Shown: positions 21,281 through 30,440 of the stretch, in pieces
Position numbering within the stretch: position 1 is the first letter of the stretch
How the letters are laid out: the number at the start of each line of letters is the position of its first letter
Assembly: GCF_004028235.1 (NCBI RefSeq)
Contig: NZ_CP035037.1
Location: forward strand, 1,364,001 to 1,428,000
DNA from: Leucobacter muris
GTDB lineage: Bacteria; Actinomycetota; Actinomycetes; Actinomycetales; Microbacteriaceae
DNA: 64,000 nucleotides
Reading direction: 5' to 3'
Program-made: the position numbers and the translations under genes
The notes under the pieces: generated by a model
What the model saw: the letters and a program-made list of their open reading frames with translations, nothing else
Databases searched by the model: none
What the model was told of the DNA's origin: nothing

Positions 21281-21286
21281 TACGAT
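21281..21286 (+). promoter_or_regulatory. -10 element upstream of the TetR gene
   Basis: TACGAT would place the transcript start near 21293, leaving a leader that includes the GGAGAGAGGGGG ribosome site at 21304-21315 before the GTG at 21321. Confidence 0.4.
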
Positions 21287-21320
21287 GAAGCGACTGCGAA
21301 GTCGGAGAGAGGGGGCCGTC

Positions 21321-22175
21321 GTGCCTGAGGACAGTCGGAGCGAGGCGACCGGGCCGTCGACCGTGTCGGGTGCCGACGATGTGCGCACCAGGGTGCTGGT
21401 CAGCGCGACCCGTCACGTGGAGTCCGTGGGCCTCTCCCTGGGGCTGAGCGGCGCGCTCATCGAGCAGCTCTCGTCGGAGGCGGGAGTGACCGCCAAGCAG
21501 TTCTCGCGGGTGTGGCCGACCCCCGACGCGTTCCTCGCCGACCTGTTCTGCGAACTGGCGAATCAGGCCCGCGATGATCACGCCGACTCGCAGACACTGC
21601 TGAGCACTTGGCAGCACCTCAGCATGCGGGTCGACGAATTGCGGTCGGGCGAGGGGCGCCGCAGGGTGCTCATCGACATCATTCGCACCGCCGCGCAGTA
21701 CAACTTCGACGTGGTGACCGCCTCGAACAAGTGGCGCACCTACGCCGCGCTCTCCACGACGATCATGTCGTGGCCTCACGCGGCGACCCGCACGCGGGTG
21801 ATCGACGCGCTCAGGGCGAGCGAACTCGCCTTCGTCGAGACCATGGAGAGCTTCTACCGCAACGTGCTTCCCACCGTCGGGTACCGCCTGAAGCCCCAGT
21901 TCCACGGTGACTACCAGCCGTTCGTCGTCGCCGCGGCCTCGGTCATCGAGGGGCTCGGGATCGTGCGTGCAACGGTGCCCGCCCTCGTCGAGTCCCACTT
22001 CGACTTCGTCACCGATCGCGGCGACGAGACCTGGTCGGTGGCCGCGCTCGCCTTCGTGGGCGTGGTCGACGCCTTCATCGAGCCCGACCCCGACTTCAAC
22101 GTGCAGGAGGCCGTCGCGCGGCTCAGCGGCGGCATCGACGTCACTCCCGACCCGGATCCCGACTCGGGGTACTGA
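21321..22175 (+). CDS. TetR family transcriptional regulator
   Basis: The N-terminal HTH is recognisable (LSSEAGVTAKQFSRVWPTPDAFLADLF after a helix beginning VRTRVLVSATRHVESVG); the C-terminal ligand domain is about 200 aa and not assignable. I chose the GTG at 21321 for its strong purine-rich ribosome site; in-frame ATGs at 21249 and 21285 are possible. It is divergent from the acyltransferase/E1-like operon and convergent with the GGDEF-EAL gene, so it may control either. Confidence 0.82.
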   Translation: MPEDSRSEATGPSTVSGADDVRTRVLVSATRHVESVGLSLGLSGALIEQLSSEAGVTAKQFSRVWPTPDAFLADLFCELANQARDDHADSQTLLSTWQHLSMRVDELRSGEGRRRVLIDIIRTAAQYNFDVVTASNKWRTYAALSTTIMSWPHAATRTRVIDALRASELAFVETMESFYRNVLPTVGYRLKPQFHGDYQPFVVAAASVIEGLGIVRATVPALVESHFDFVTDRGDETWSVAALAFVGVVDAFIEPDPDFNVQEAVARLSGGIDVTPDPDPDSGY

Positions 22176-22242
22176 ACCGAGGCCTGTCATCGAGGGGGGT
22201 GGCGCCGGATGAGGTCGGAATCCGGATCCCGAACCCGATCCG

Positions 22243-24575
22243 CTACGCGTCGACGATGGCACCCGCCCCCGAGCGGCGCAGGCGCTTCATCGCCTGCTCG
22301 AACGAGAGCGGACGGCCGAAGTGGTAGCCCTGCGCGCTGCGCACGCCGAGACCCGTGAGCACCTCGGCCATCTCGTGCGTCTCCACGCCCTCGACGATCA
22401 CCGTGTACCCGAGGTTGTCGCCGAAGCCCTGCAGCGCCTTGATGACCTCGCGCTGCCGCGCATCGTTGAGATCGTCGATGAGGCTCTTGTCGATCTTGAG
22501 GATGTTCATGGGGAAGTGCACGAGTGCGCCCACCGATGAGGCGTCGGAGCCGTAGTCGTCGAGCGCGATGACCACGCCGGCCGCCTGCAGCACCTCGGCG
22601 TCGCGCCGCAGCTCGTCGGTGACCGCGTGGAGCGAGCGCTCGTTAAGCTCGACGCAGAGCGAGATATCGGGGTGCGTGCGGGCCGCATTGCGCACGAACG
22701 GCCCGAGCTCGGCCTCCGTGATCTGGCCGAGCTCGAGATTGATGGTCATGCACCTGATGCCCGGCTCGACGCGGTGGAACTCGTCGGCCGCGTGGAGTGC
22801 CTTGGTGATGACCTGCCTCGTGAGCTCGTTCATGAGACCGAGGCTCTTGGCGCGTGCGACGAGCGAGGGCGGCGAGATGGGGCCGATCTCGGGATCGACG
22901 TATCGCACGAGCGCCTCGAACGCCCAGATCTCGCCGCGATCGAGGCTCACGATGGGCTGAAAGGCGACGAGCAGCCGATCCTCGCGGATCGCCCGCGCGA
23001 CGATCTCGTTGGTGCGCGTCGATCGGTGGGAGGAGACGCTCACGCCGCTGCCCGAGGCCGGCCCGCCCCGGCGCCGCGAGCGCTTGACGTGCAGCATCGC
23101 ACGGTCGGCGTCCTCGACGAGAGCCTGTGCGTCGAGTTCGCGGTGGCCCGAGAACGCGAGCCCGGCGCTGAGGGCGGGGCGCACGTGATGCCCCTCGATG
23201 ATGAGCGGCTGGGCGACGGCCTCGATGATCCGGTCGGCCGACGCCTTCGCCTGCTCCAGATTGTCGAGGTCCGAGAAGATGATGACGAACTCGTCTCCGC
23301 CGACGCGCGAGACGAAGTCTCCGCCGCCCGCCTCCTCGCGCAGCCGCGCGGCGACGGCCTTGAGCAGCTCGTCGCCCGTGCGGTGGCCGTGGCTGTCGTT
23401 GAGCTTCTTGAAGTTGTCGAGGTCGATGAAGAGCAGCGCGATGCCCTCGTGGTAGGAGCGGTTCTCGTTGGCGTCGGTGAGTGCCCTCTGGAAGGCCCCG
23501 TAGTTCGGCAGCCCCGTCAGGGCGTCGCTGTTCGCCCGACGCTCGAGGGTCTCGACCTCGTGATGAGCGCGGGCCGTCTCGCTCGCCACGTGGGCGAGGG
23601 TGACGAGGGCGCGCTCGTCCTCGCGTTCGAACGGGGCGCCGCCGGCCTTCTGCGACGCGATCACATACTGCTCCCGCCCGAACTCGAGCTGCACCGGTGC
23701 GCCGATCTCATTGCGCTCGGGGCCCCGTCGCGCAGCTCCACCTGCTTGGCCTGCACGATGGTCTGCACCCGGCTCAGCAGGGCCGGGGCGAGCCCGCCCT
23801 CGGCGGTGACGCGGGGCAGCTCGACGGCCGCTTCCACGAGCGCGCTGAGTCGGCGTTCGATGCCCGCGAACCGGGTGCGCTGCGCGAACATGTAGAAGAG
23901 CGAGGCCGCGAGCAGCACGATGAGCGGCGTGAGGTCGGCCGTGGGATCCTGCTCGAGCCAGGGGATGACCTCGGAGTCGAAGTAGGCCATGGCGGTCGCC
24001 GTCGCGGCGACGACGAGTACGACCAGTCCGAGCCGCAGGGGGTCGATCGTGGAGAGGCGCACGCTGCGATCCGGGTCGGCGCCACTCCACTGCCGGGCGA
24101 ACTCGCCGAGCAGGAACAGTGCGTAGTAGACGGCGGTCGCGGCGAGGAAGTCGAGCGGCAGCCACACCCCGAGGTCGATCAGCGCGGCCTGGACCAGAAC
24201 GAAGGCGAGGGCCGCGACCGAGCTCAGGCCGGTCAGATAGAGCGCGTGCACCAGGTTGCGACGCATGAACGTCTGCGAGATCAGCAGACCCGTCGCCCAG
24301 ATGGACACGTTGAGCAGGGTGAGCTCCTCCATCGGCGGCATCGCGAGCATCGCGATCGCGACGCCGACGAGAGGGAAGCCGGGGGAGCGGCCCACGTGCA
24401 GCTGGAGCGGACCGCAGATGATCACGCTCGCGATGACGGTGAGCACGAGCGTCCAGGACTCGGGCACCGAGCCGATCAGGCGGTAGACGCCGTAGCCGAT
24501 GACGGCCAGAGCCAATACGACGAAGGGGGCGGCGAAGAGATTGCCCCGCCTCGTCGTATCCATGAGCCTGAACAC
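22243..24575 (-). pseudogene. Membrane GGDEF-EAL protein (cyclic di-GMP turnover), frameshifted
   Basis: An N-terminal integral-membrane sensor region of about 8 hydrophobic segments (24575 to about 23900) is followed by a short linker, a GGDEF domain with intact GGDEF (RVGGDEFVIIF) and an EAL domain with EALVR, ALDDYG, LKIDKS and VEGVET, so both synthesis and hydrolysis of c-di-GMP are possible. The membrane part and the GGDEF-EAL part are in different frames; the change falls at GGGGCCCC (23719-23726), where one extra G would give RDGGPERNEIG. This may be a sequencing error or a real break. GTG at 24575 has AGGAGG upstream; ATG at 24563 is the alternative. Confidence 0.8.
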
Positions 24576-24968
24576 TGGCCCTCCTCTTGATGTCCGCACA
24601 CTCCACGCGGCTGTCGAGACGCGGCCGCTGCGGTTTCGCAAGGTCAATCATGGCACGCGGAGCGCGCGAGGGGAGTGCTTTCCGCAGGCCCGCGAACGGC
24701 GTTTCGCGTCGCGAGGCCGGTGATCGCCTGTGTTCTGCGGGGGCCTCGAGAATCTGGGGTTCGCCGCTGCGACGGAGTGTCACGCGGGCGGGTCGGCGAG
24801 GGGAATGCGGCCGCGCCGCCGTTTCGTCAGCAGGTGTCGATTACTGAGACGGCGTCTTGCGCCTGGCGAGAGAAGGACGCCACGCTCACCCCTGTTCGCA
24901 CGCGGAGGGACGCCCCCGCCGATCCGGCGCTTCGAAGCGTGCGGCGACGGGGCGGAGGCGAGCCGGGC
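24576..24968. other. 393-nt gap without a recognised gene
   Basis: Both flanking genes are on the minus strand. I see no conserved coding pattern, tRNA or strong terminator here; it should contain the promoter of the GGDEF-EAL gene's upstream side and the 3' region of orn. Confidence 0.5.
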
Positions 24969-25631
24969 TCAGGGCTCGACGACGCCCTCGGACTGCTGCT
25001 GCAGGCCGTCGAGGATGGGGGCATACCGCGCGCTCGCGGTCTGCGCGAGGGCCTCGGACGCGGCCTTGTCGGGGCCGGGCCCCGCGACCATCACGGTGCT
25101 GCGGAAGTAGGCCAGCTCCTGGATCGACTCGGCGATGTCGGCGAGCGCGCGGTGGCCGCCGCGCTTCTCGGGAGCGCCGAAGTAGGCGGCCGGATACCAG
25201 CGGCGGCTCAACTCCTTGATCGTGGAGACGTCGATGCTGCGGTAGTGCAGTCGCTCGTCGAGCCCCGGCAGGTACTTCGAGATGAAGCGGCGGTCCATGC
25301 CGATCGTGTTGCCCGCGACGAGCGGGCGACGGCCGGGCGTGACGAGCCCGCGCAGGTAGTCGAGCACCTGCTGCTCGGCCTGCTCGAGCGAGAGGCCGTT
25401 CTCGATGCGGGGCAGCAGGCCCGACTCGGTGTGCATCTTGCGCACGAAGTCGTTCATCCGCGCCAGCGCCTCGGCGCCCGGGTTGATGATCGCCTCGAAA
25501 CCGGGGTCGAGGGGCGTCAGTTCGAAGTCGGTCACGATGACCGCGATCTCGCACAGACCGTCCTGATCCACGTCGAGACCGGTCATCTCGCAGTCGATCC
25601 AGACGATCTGATCCGCTGGCACGTTCGACAC
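24969..25631 (-). CDS. orn: Oligoribonuclease
   Basis: Orn is a DEDDh 3'-5' exonuclease that degrades 2-5 nt RNAs, including the pGpG left from c-di-GMP breakdown. Catalytic residues appear in VWIDCEMTGLD (D, E), NTIGMDRRF and HRALADI. Length is 220 aa with an actinobacterial C-terminal tail. The GTG at 25631 is preceded by GAGG; a second GTG four codons later is possible. It is divergent from def, with a long palindrome between them. Confidence 0.95.
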   Translation of the reverse strand: MSNVPADQIVWIDCEMTGLDVDQDGLCEIAVIVTDFELTPLDPGFEAIINPGAEALARMNDFVRKMHTESGLLPRIENGLSLEQAEQQVLDYLRGLVTPGRRPLVAGNTIGMDRRFISKYLPGLDERLHYRSIDVSTIKELSRRWYPAAYFGAPEKRGGHRALADIAESIQELAYFRSTVMVAGPGPDKAASEALAQTASARYAPILDGLQQQSEGVVEP

Positions 25632-25679
25632 GGTCGTTCCTCGTTCCCCGATGCGTAATTGCTCGTAGCTGGCTGCTCT

Positions 25680-25712
25680 GTGCGGTTCGGGATCGCCGAT
25701 CCCGAACCGCAC
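25680..25712. repeat. 33-bp near-perfect palindrome between orn and def
   Basis: Sixteen-base arms (GTGCGGTTCGGGATCG and its complement) meet around a single C. It lies 49 nt upstream of the orn start and 33 nt upstream of the def -10. It may be an operator, a cruciform or a short repetitive element; the two halves are too close for an ordinary RNA hairpin loop unless the GGATCGCCGATCC centre opens. Confidence 0.75.
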
Positions 25713-25744
25713 CAGTCTACCGCCGGCGCCGTGCAGCCCGCCCC

Positions 25745-25750
25745 TACACT
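25745..25750 (+). promoter_or_regulatory. -10 element of a leaderless def transcript
   Basis: TACACT is followed by seven bases and then the ATG of def. Confidence 0.5.
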
Positions 25751-25757
25751 GGTGCAC

Positions 25758-26321
25758 ATGGCAGTTCTTCCCATCGTGATCTCCGGCGAACCCGTGCTCC
25801 ATCGTCCCGCGGCCCCCGTCACCGAGTTCGATGCCGGCCTCCGCACGCTCGTCGACGACATGTTCGAGACGACCGTGGCCGCGCCGGGCGTCGGCCTCGC
25901 CGCCCCGCAGGTGGGCGTCGGCAAGCGGATCTTCGTGTGGATGTACGACGACCAGGACGAGGCGCCCGCCGAGGGCGTCGCCGTGAACCCCGAGCTGTGG
26001 ATCGCGCCGATCGAGCCCGGCCTGCCCGGCGAGGACGAGGTCGAGGGCTGCCTGTCGTTCCCCGGCGAGCGCTTCGCCCTGCGTCGTTCGCCGCGCGCGC
26101 TGCTGCGCGCGCACGACATCGACGGCAAGCCGTTCGAGGTGAGGGCGAGCGGGTGGTTCGCGCGTATCCTGCAGCACGAGTTCGACCATCTCGACGGCCT
26201 GCTGTACGTCGACCGGCTGGTGCACCCCGAGAACCGCGGGGCGCAGAAGGCGCAGCGCAGGAACGGCTGGGGCCGCCCCGGCCTGAGCTGGCTGCCGGGC
26301 CTCGACGACCTCGAAGGCTGA
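25758..26321 (+). CDS. def: Peptide deformylase
   Basis: Def removes the N-formyl group from new proteins. All three metal-site motifs are present: GVGLAAPQVG, EGCLSF with the metal cysteine, and HEFDHLDG with the two histidines and catalytic Glu. It has 187 aa. There is no Shine-Dalgarno; the TACACT seven bases upstream suggests a leaderless message. Divergent from orn. Confidence 0.96.
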   Translation: MAVLPIVISGEPVLHRPAAPVTEFDAGLRTLVDDMFETTVAAPGVGLAAPQVGVGKRIFVWMYDDQDEAPAEGVAVNPELWIAPIEPGLPGEDEVEGCLSFPGERFALRRSPRALLRAHDIDGKPFEVRASGWFARILQHEFDHLDGLLYVDRLVHPENRGAQKAQRRNGWGRPGLSWLPGLDDLEG

Positions 26322-26482
26322 GCGCCCGCCCTCGCGGCCCGACGTCCGGCGCCGAGCCCCGCGAGTTCGCTGCTGCGCGCTCTCTCGGAAGACGCGGAGG
26401 CCCGGATCGCCGCGTCCCGCGGCGTGAACCCGCCGATACGGGACTCCGCGATTCTGCAGGGGGTGGAGCTGGGCGGACCGCT

Positions 26483-27703
26483 TCAGCGGGCCGAATCCGC
26501 GGGGGCGAGGCCGCGGGAGTCCGGGATCAGCGACCACGCGATCGACGCTGCGACGAGCAGCGCCGCCGTGATCCCGAACGCCCAGCCGAAGCCCGCGAGG
26601 TCGACTACGGCGCCCGCGACGGCGGGCCCGAGCACGCCGCCCAGATCGCTCATCATCGAGTAGCCCGCGACCACCTGCCCGCCCCGGCGCTGCGCCAGCA
26701 CGTCGGCGAGCACCGCCTGCTGGCCCGGATTGACGAGCGCCGATCCCGCACCCGCGACGAACATCACGGCCGCCGCCGTCCAGACCCCGGGGGAGGCGGG
26801 CACCGCTGCGTAGGTGACCGCGAGCACCGCCATGCCCGTGATGAGCACGGGTTTGCGGCCCAGGGTGTCGTTCCAGCGGCCCGAGGGGAAGATGAGGATC
26901 GCGTTGCCGGCGGCGTACGCGGCGAGCACCCAGGCGGCGACCGTCGCGTCGCCGCCGAACGCGACCGCGACGAGGATCGGCAGCACCGAGACTCGCACTC
27001 CGTACGACGCCCACCCGAACGCGAACACCGACAGCAGCAGCGCGCGGTACTGCGGCACCCGCAGGGCCTCGCCGAGCCGCAGCGCCGAGCCGGCCTCCGC
27101 CTCCGCGCCGCTCAGCGGCACCGGGGCGCCCGCTGCCCGGGAACGGCGCAGCGCAACCGCCACGACCGTCGCCGCGGCGAGCAGCGTCGCGAAGTAGAAC
27201 ACGAACGGTGCGCGCAGCCCGAAGCTCGCCACGATGCCACCGAACACGGGCCCGAGCAGGCCACCCAGCAGAAAGCCCGCCGCGTTGAGGCTCGCGACGC
27301 GGCCGCGCGCGTCGGGCGGGCTCACCTTGACGAGCAGTGCCGTGGCCGCGACCGTGAACATGGTCGAGCCGACCCCGCCGAGGCCGCGCAGCACCACGAA
27401 CTGCGTGTAGTCGGCCGCGAATGCCGCGGCTCCTGTCGAGAGCGCCACGATGAGGATGCCGACCGTGTAGGTGCGCCGCTCGCCGAATCGGCCGACCACC
27501 CAGCCCGCCAGCGGTGCCGAGAGCAGGCGCATGAGTGCGAAGGCGCTCACGATGGCCGACGCCGCGAACGCCGAGACGCCGAACTCGAGCGCGAACTGCG
27601 GGATCGCGGGCGCGACGACGCCGTAGCCGAGCGCGACCGTGAAGCCGCCCGCGACGAGGGCCCAGACCTCGAAGGGGAGTCGGGGCCGGGTGGTGTCGCG
27701 CAT
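26483..27703 (-). CDS. Major facilitator superfamily transporter
   Basis: A 406-aa, 12-segment MFS protein in the inner membrane. The loop 2-3 motif GWVVGRFGERRTYTVG and the segment-5 motif GGLLGPVFGGIVASFG resemble drug/H+ antiporters (DHA1). The substrate is unknown. A TAGGAT hexamer (27710-27715, minus strand) lies six bases before the ATG, a leaderless pattern. Convergent with def and divergent from the PadR operon. Confidence 0.88.
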   Translation of the reverse strand: MRDTTRPRLPFEVWALVAGGFTVALGYGVVAPAIPQFALEFGVSAFAASAIVSAFALMRLLSAPLAGWVVGRFGERRTYTVGILIVALSTGAAAFAADYTQFVVLRGLGGVGSTMFTVAATALLVKVSPPDARGRVASLNAAGFLLGGLLGPVFGGIVASFGLRAPFVFYFATLLAAATVVAVALRRSRAAGAPVPLSGAEAEAGSALRLGEALRVPQYRALLLSVFAFGWASYGVRVSVLPILVAVAFGGDATVAAWVLAAYAAGNAILIFPSGRWNDTLGRKPVLITGMAVLAVTYAAVPASPGVWTAAAVMFVAGAGSALVNPGQQAVLADVLAQRRGGQVVAGYSMMSDLGGVLGPAVAGAVVDLAGFGWAFGITAALLVAASIAWSLIPDSRGLAPADSAR

Positions 27704-27709
27704 CCGACG

Positions 27710-27715
27710 ATCCTA
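27710..27715 (-). promoter_or_regulatory. -10 element of a leaderless MFS transcript
   Basis: TAGGAT on the minus strand, six bases before the ATG at 27703. Confidence 0.5.
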
Positions 27716-27765
27716 CCCGCCCGCCCTCGGAGCGCCCGGCCTGCGCGGCCCGCGGGCTGTGCCCG

Positions 27766-27825
27766 CGCGAGTGGTCGATCAGCGCTCGCCGCTCGCGGAG
27801 GCGGGGCATCTTTCGACCACTCGCG
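27766..27825. repeat. Inverted repeat A, 13-bp arms
   Basis: CGCGAGTGGTCGA (27766-27778) pairs with TCGACCACTCGCG (27813-27825). The left flank matches the left arm region of the repeat at 30268-30291 in 22 of 24 bases, so the two are copies of one dispersed element. Confidence 0.7.
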
Positions 27826-27896
27826 GGGTGCGGGCCGTCCTCGCGCGAGCGGCGCGGCGCCAGCCTGGTTGCGGGGACCGCTACTTAGCGTTACGG

Positions 27897-27926
27897 TGTA
27901 GTGGTACCCAGTAATGCTATGTAGTG
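27897..27926 (+). promoter_or_regulatory. Direct repeats in the padR promoter region
   Basis: TGTAGTG occurs at 27897-27903 and 27920-27926, 23 bp apart (about two helical turns), in an unusually AT-rich stretch just upstream of the regulator. It may be the PadR binding region. Confidence 0.35.
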
Positions 27927-27938
27927 AGAGGCGGGGCC

Positions 27939-28271
27939 GTGGCGCGGCAGATGACTGAGATGCTGAAGGGCGTGCTGGAGGGCATCGTGCTCGCCATCAT
28001 CTCCGGGCAGCCGAGCTACGGCTACCAGATCCGCGCGCGGCTCCAAGAGCTCGGCTTCGCCGACATCGCCGAGGGAACCGTCTACGCCCTGCTCGTGCGC
28101 ATCGAGCAGCGAGGTCTCGTCGCCGTCGCCAAGACCCCGTCCGAGAAGGGCCCGCCGCGCAAGGTGTACTCCCTCAATGCGCGGGGCGGTGCCTACCTCG
28201 ACGAGTTCTGGGAGTCGTGGGGCTTCCTCTCCGATCGCATCATCCAACTTCGACAGGGAGCAGCCTCATGA
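27939..28271 (+). CDS. PadR family transcriptional regulator
   Basis: A 110-aa winged-helix protein: LEGIVLAIISGQPSYGYQIRARL, EGTVYALLVRIEQRGLV and PPRKVYSLNARGGAYLDEF are the PadR core. These usually repress an adjacent exporter until a compound binds. GTG at 27939 follows GAGAGGCGGGG; ATG at 27951 is possible. It heads a four-gene operon with stop/start overlaps throughout. Confidence 0.9.
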   Translation: MARQMTEMLKGVLEGIVLAIISGQPSYGYQIRARLQELGFADIAEGTVYALLVRIEQRGLVAVAKTPSEKGPPRKVYSLNARGGAYLDEFWESWGFLSDRIIQLRQGAAS

Positions 28272-28651
28272 GTACATTCCTCGACACCATCCTCGGCGAC
28301 CTCGGCGAGAAGCGCCGCTGGCGCGAGTGCCAGGCGCGCATCAAGACGCTGCCAGCCGACTACCGCACGGCCACCCAAGCGGTCGAGCGCTACCTCATGC
28401 ACTTCGGCGCCGTATCGAAGGGGGAGGTGCTGGTGCGCATGACCGAGGACCTCGCAGACCTCTTCGAGCAGGCCGCAGCAGACGGCACCCCGGTGCGCGC
28501 CGTCGTCGGCGACGATCCGGTCGCGTTCGCCGAGACCTTCCTCGCGAACTACTCGGAGGGGCAGTGGATCAACAAGGAGCGGCGCCGGCTCGCGGCGGCG
28601 ATCGACGCGCTCGACGGCGCCGACGATGTCGACGGAGGTCGGAGGCCATGA
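28268..28651 (+). CDS. DUF1048 family protein
   Basis: A 127-aa helical protein of the DUF1048 family (GEKRRWRECQARIKTLPADY, VERYLMHFG, DDPVAFAETFLANY, WINKERRRL). Such proteins are usually encoded between a PadR regulator and an ABC exporter; the function is unknown. The ATG overlaps the padR stop (ATGA), and the next gene overlaps its own stop. Confidence 0.88.
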   Translation: MSTFLDTILGDLGEKRRWRECQARIKTLPADYRTATQAVERYLMHFGAVSKGEVLVRMTEDLADLFEQAAADGTPVRAVVGDDPVAFAETFLANYSEGQWINKERRRLAAAIDALDGADDVDGGRRP

Positions 28652-29448
28652 GCGCCGCCGCACGGGCCTCCCAGGCGCCCCCGGCCCCCGCGATCCGCAT
28701 GAGCGGGATCACCCGGTCGTTCGGCGCGGTGGAGGTGCTGCGGGGCGTCGACCTCGCCGTCGAACGGGGCGCGATCTGCGCGCTCCTCGGCTCGAACGGC
28801 GCGGGCAAGACCACGCTCGTGCGGATCCTCACCACCCTGCTGCGCGCCGACTCCGGCGAGGCCTCTGTCGCCGGCTTCGACGTGTCGAGCCGGCCCGCCG
28901 AGGTGCGCCGCGCGATCAGCCTGACCGGGCAGTTCACCGCGGTCGACGGCGTGCTCACCGGGCTCGAGAACCTCGTGCTGATGGCGCGGCTGCGGCACCT
29001 GCCGGATCCCGAGCGCGCGGCGCGCGAGCTGCTGCGGCGCTTCTCGCTCACCGAGGCGGGGGGTCGGCGGGCCTCGTCGTACTCCGGCGGCATGCGGCGG
29101 CGCCTCGACCTCGCGATGAGCCTGATCGGCGACCCCGAGGTGATCCTGCTCGACGAGCCGACGACCGGGCTCGATCCCGAGGCCCGGCTCGAGGTCTGGC
29201 AGGCCGTGCGCGAGCTCGCCCGCGGAGGCACGACGGTGCTGCTCACCACGCAGTACCTCGAGGAGGCCGAGCAGCTCGCGGATCGCATCGCGATCCTGCA
29301 TCGGGGCCGGATCATCGCGAACGGCACCCTGCAAGAGCTGAAGGAGCTGCTGCCGCCGGCTCGCGTCGAGTACGTCGAGAAGCAGCCCTCGCTCGAAGAG
29401 GTGTTCCTGGCGGTCATCGGGGCCGGCAGCCGAGAAGAGGAACGGTGA
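28648..29448 (+). CDS. ABC transporter ATP-binding protein (DrrA-like)
   Basis: A 266-aa nucleotide-binding subunit with Walker A (GSNGAGKTT), Q loop (TGQFT), signature SYSGGMRRRLDLA, Walker B VILLDEP and the DLDP-like TTGLDPEARLE. The C-terminal region (LEEVFLAV) is typical of drug-resistance (DrrA) and type-2 exporters. GGAGG lies before the ATG. It pairs with the permease that follows. Confidence 0.94.
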   Translation: MSAAARASQAPPAPAIRMSGITRSFGAVEVLRGVDLAVERGAICALLGSNGAGKTTLVRILTTLLRADSGEASVAGFDVSSRPAEVRRAISLTGQFTAVDGVLTGLENLVLMARLRHLPDPERAARELLRRFSLTEAGGRRASSYSGGMRRRLDLAMSLIGDPEVILLDEPTTGLDPEARLEVWQAVRELARGGTTVLLTTQYLEEAEQLADRIAILHRGRIIANGTLQELKELLPPARVEYVEKQPSLEEVFLAVIGAGSREEER

Positions 29449-30206
29449 ACCGCTACCTGATCCACGACACCGGTGTGCTGCACGCGAGGCTGCTGCGCCA
29501 CGTGCTGCGCAGCCCCGACACCCTCATCACCACCGCCGTGATGCCGATCGCGATCATGCTGATGTTCGTCCTCGTGCTCGGCGGGGCGATCGACACCGGA
29601 GCCACCCCCTACGTCGACTACATGCTGCCCGGCATCCTGCTCATCACGGTCGCGTCGGGCGTCTCCTACACCGCGATGCGCCTGTTCCAAGACCTCAACA
29701 CCGGCATCTTCGAGCGCTTCCAGTCGATGCCGATCGCACGCTCGTCGGTGCTCTGGGCGCACGTGCTGACCTCGCTCGTCGCGAACCTCGTCTCGCTCGC
29801 GGTCGTCGTGGCCGCCGCGCTGCTCGTGGGGTTCGGGAGCGGCGCGGGAGTCGGGGAGTGGCTCGCGGTGCTCGGGATCCTGGTGCTGTTCACGCTCGCG
29901 CTCACCTGGATCGCGGTGATCCCCGGCCTCGCGGCGAAGAGCCTCGACGGGGCGGTCGCCTTCTCGTATCCGCTGATCTTCCTGCCCTTCGTCAGCTCCG
30001 CCTTCGTGCCGACCGGCACCATGCCCGCGCCGGTGCGGTTCTTCGCCGAGCACCAGCCGGTGACGTCGATCGTGGACGCGATCCGCGGGCTGCTCGCGCA
30101 GCAGCCCGTGAGCGGCGAGATCTGGGTGGCGCTCGCCTGGTGCGCTGGGATCCTCGTCGCCGCGGCGGGTGCTTCGATCGTGCTGTACCGGCGTCGGGCA
30201 GGCTAG
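29445..30206 (+). CDS. ABC-2 type transporter permease
   Basis: A 253-aa membrane protein with six hydrophobic segments and the ABC-2 membrane core (LPGILLITVASGVSYTAMRL, FERFQSMPIARS). It forms the channel for the DrrA-like ATPase; the substrate is unknown. GTG start overlaps the ATPase stop (GTGA). The operon ends just before inverted repeat B. Confidence 0.92.
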   Translation: MNRYLIHDTGVLHARLLRHVLRSPDTLITTAVMPIAIMLMFVLVLGGAIDTGATPYVDYMLPGILLITVASGVSYTAMRLFQDLNTGIFERFQSMPIARSSVLWAHVLTSLVANLVSLAVVVAAALLVGFGSGAGVGEWLAVLGILVLFTLALTWIAVIPGLAAKSLDGAVAFSYPLIFLPFVSSAFVPTGTMPAPVRFFAEHQPVTSIVDAIRGLLAQQPVSGEIWVALAWCAGILVAAAGASIVLYRRRAG

Positions 30207-30273
30207 GCGCCCGCGCGCGGGGCGGCACGCGCGTCGCGCGTCGCGTGGCCCGCGCCGCGGCGACCGGCGCGAG

Positions 30274-30321
30274 TGGTCGAAAAGCGCTCGGCTCGCGCCT
30301 CGGCGGTGCCCTTTTCGACCA
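30274..30321. repeat. Inverted repeat B, 11-bp arms
   Basis: TGGTCGAAAAG (30274-30284) pairs with CTTTTCGACCA (30311-30321). It begins 67 nt after the permease stop. Shared bases with repeat A include GCGCGAGTGGTCGA and AGCGCTCG. Confidence 0.7.
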
Positions 30322-30440
30322 TCCGTCGGGATGCAGCTGGCACGACTCGGCTCCCGAGCCCGGCTCCGCCGGACCCGGGCTACGCACCGGGATCCTGTTC
30401 GCACGCCCCGCCTCGATTCGCGCCGCCTCGGCGCGCCCCG

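Noticed and set aside
25632..27809. Very long minus-strand frame continuing upstream of orn
   Set aside because: It is antisense to def and in another frame of the MFS gene; only the 24969-25631 part has Orn motifs.
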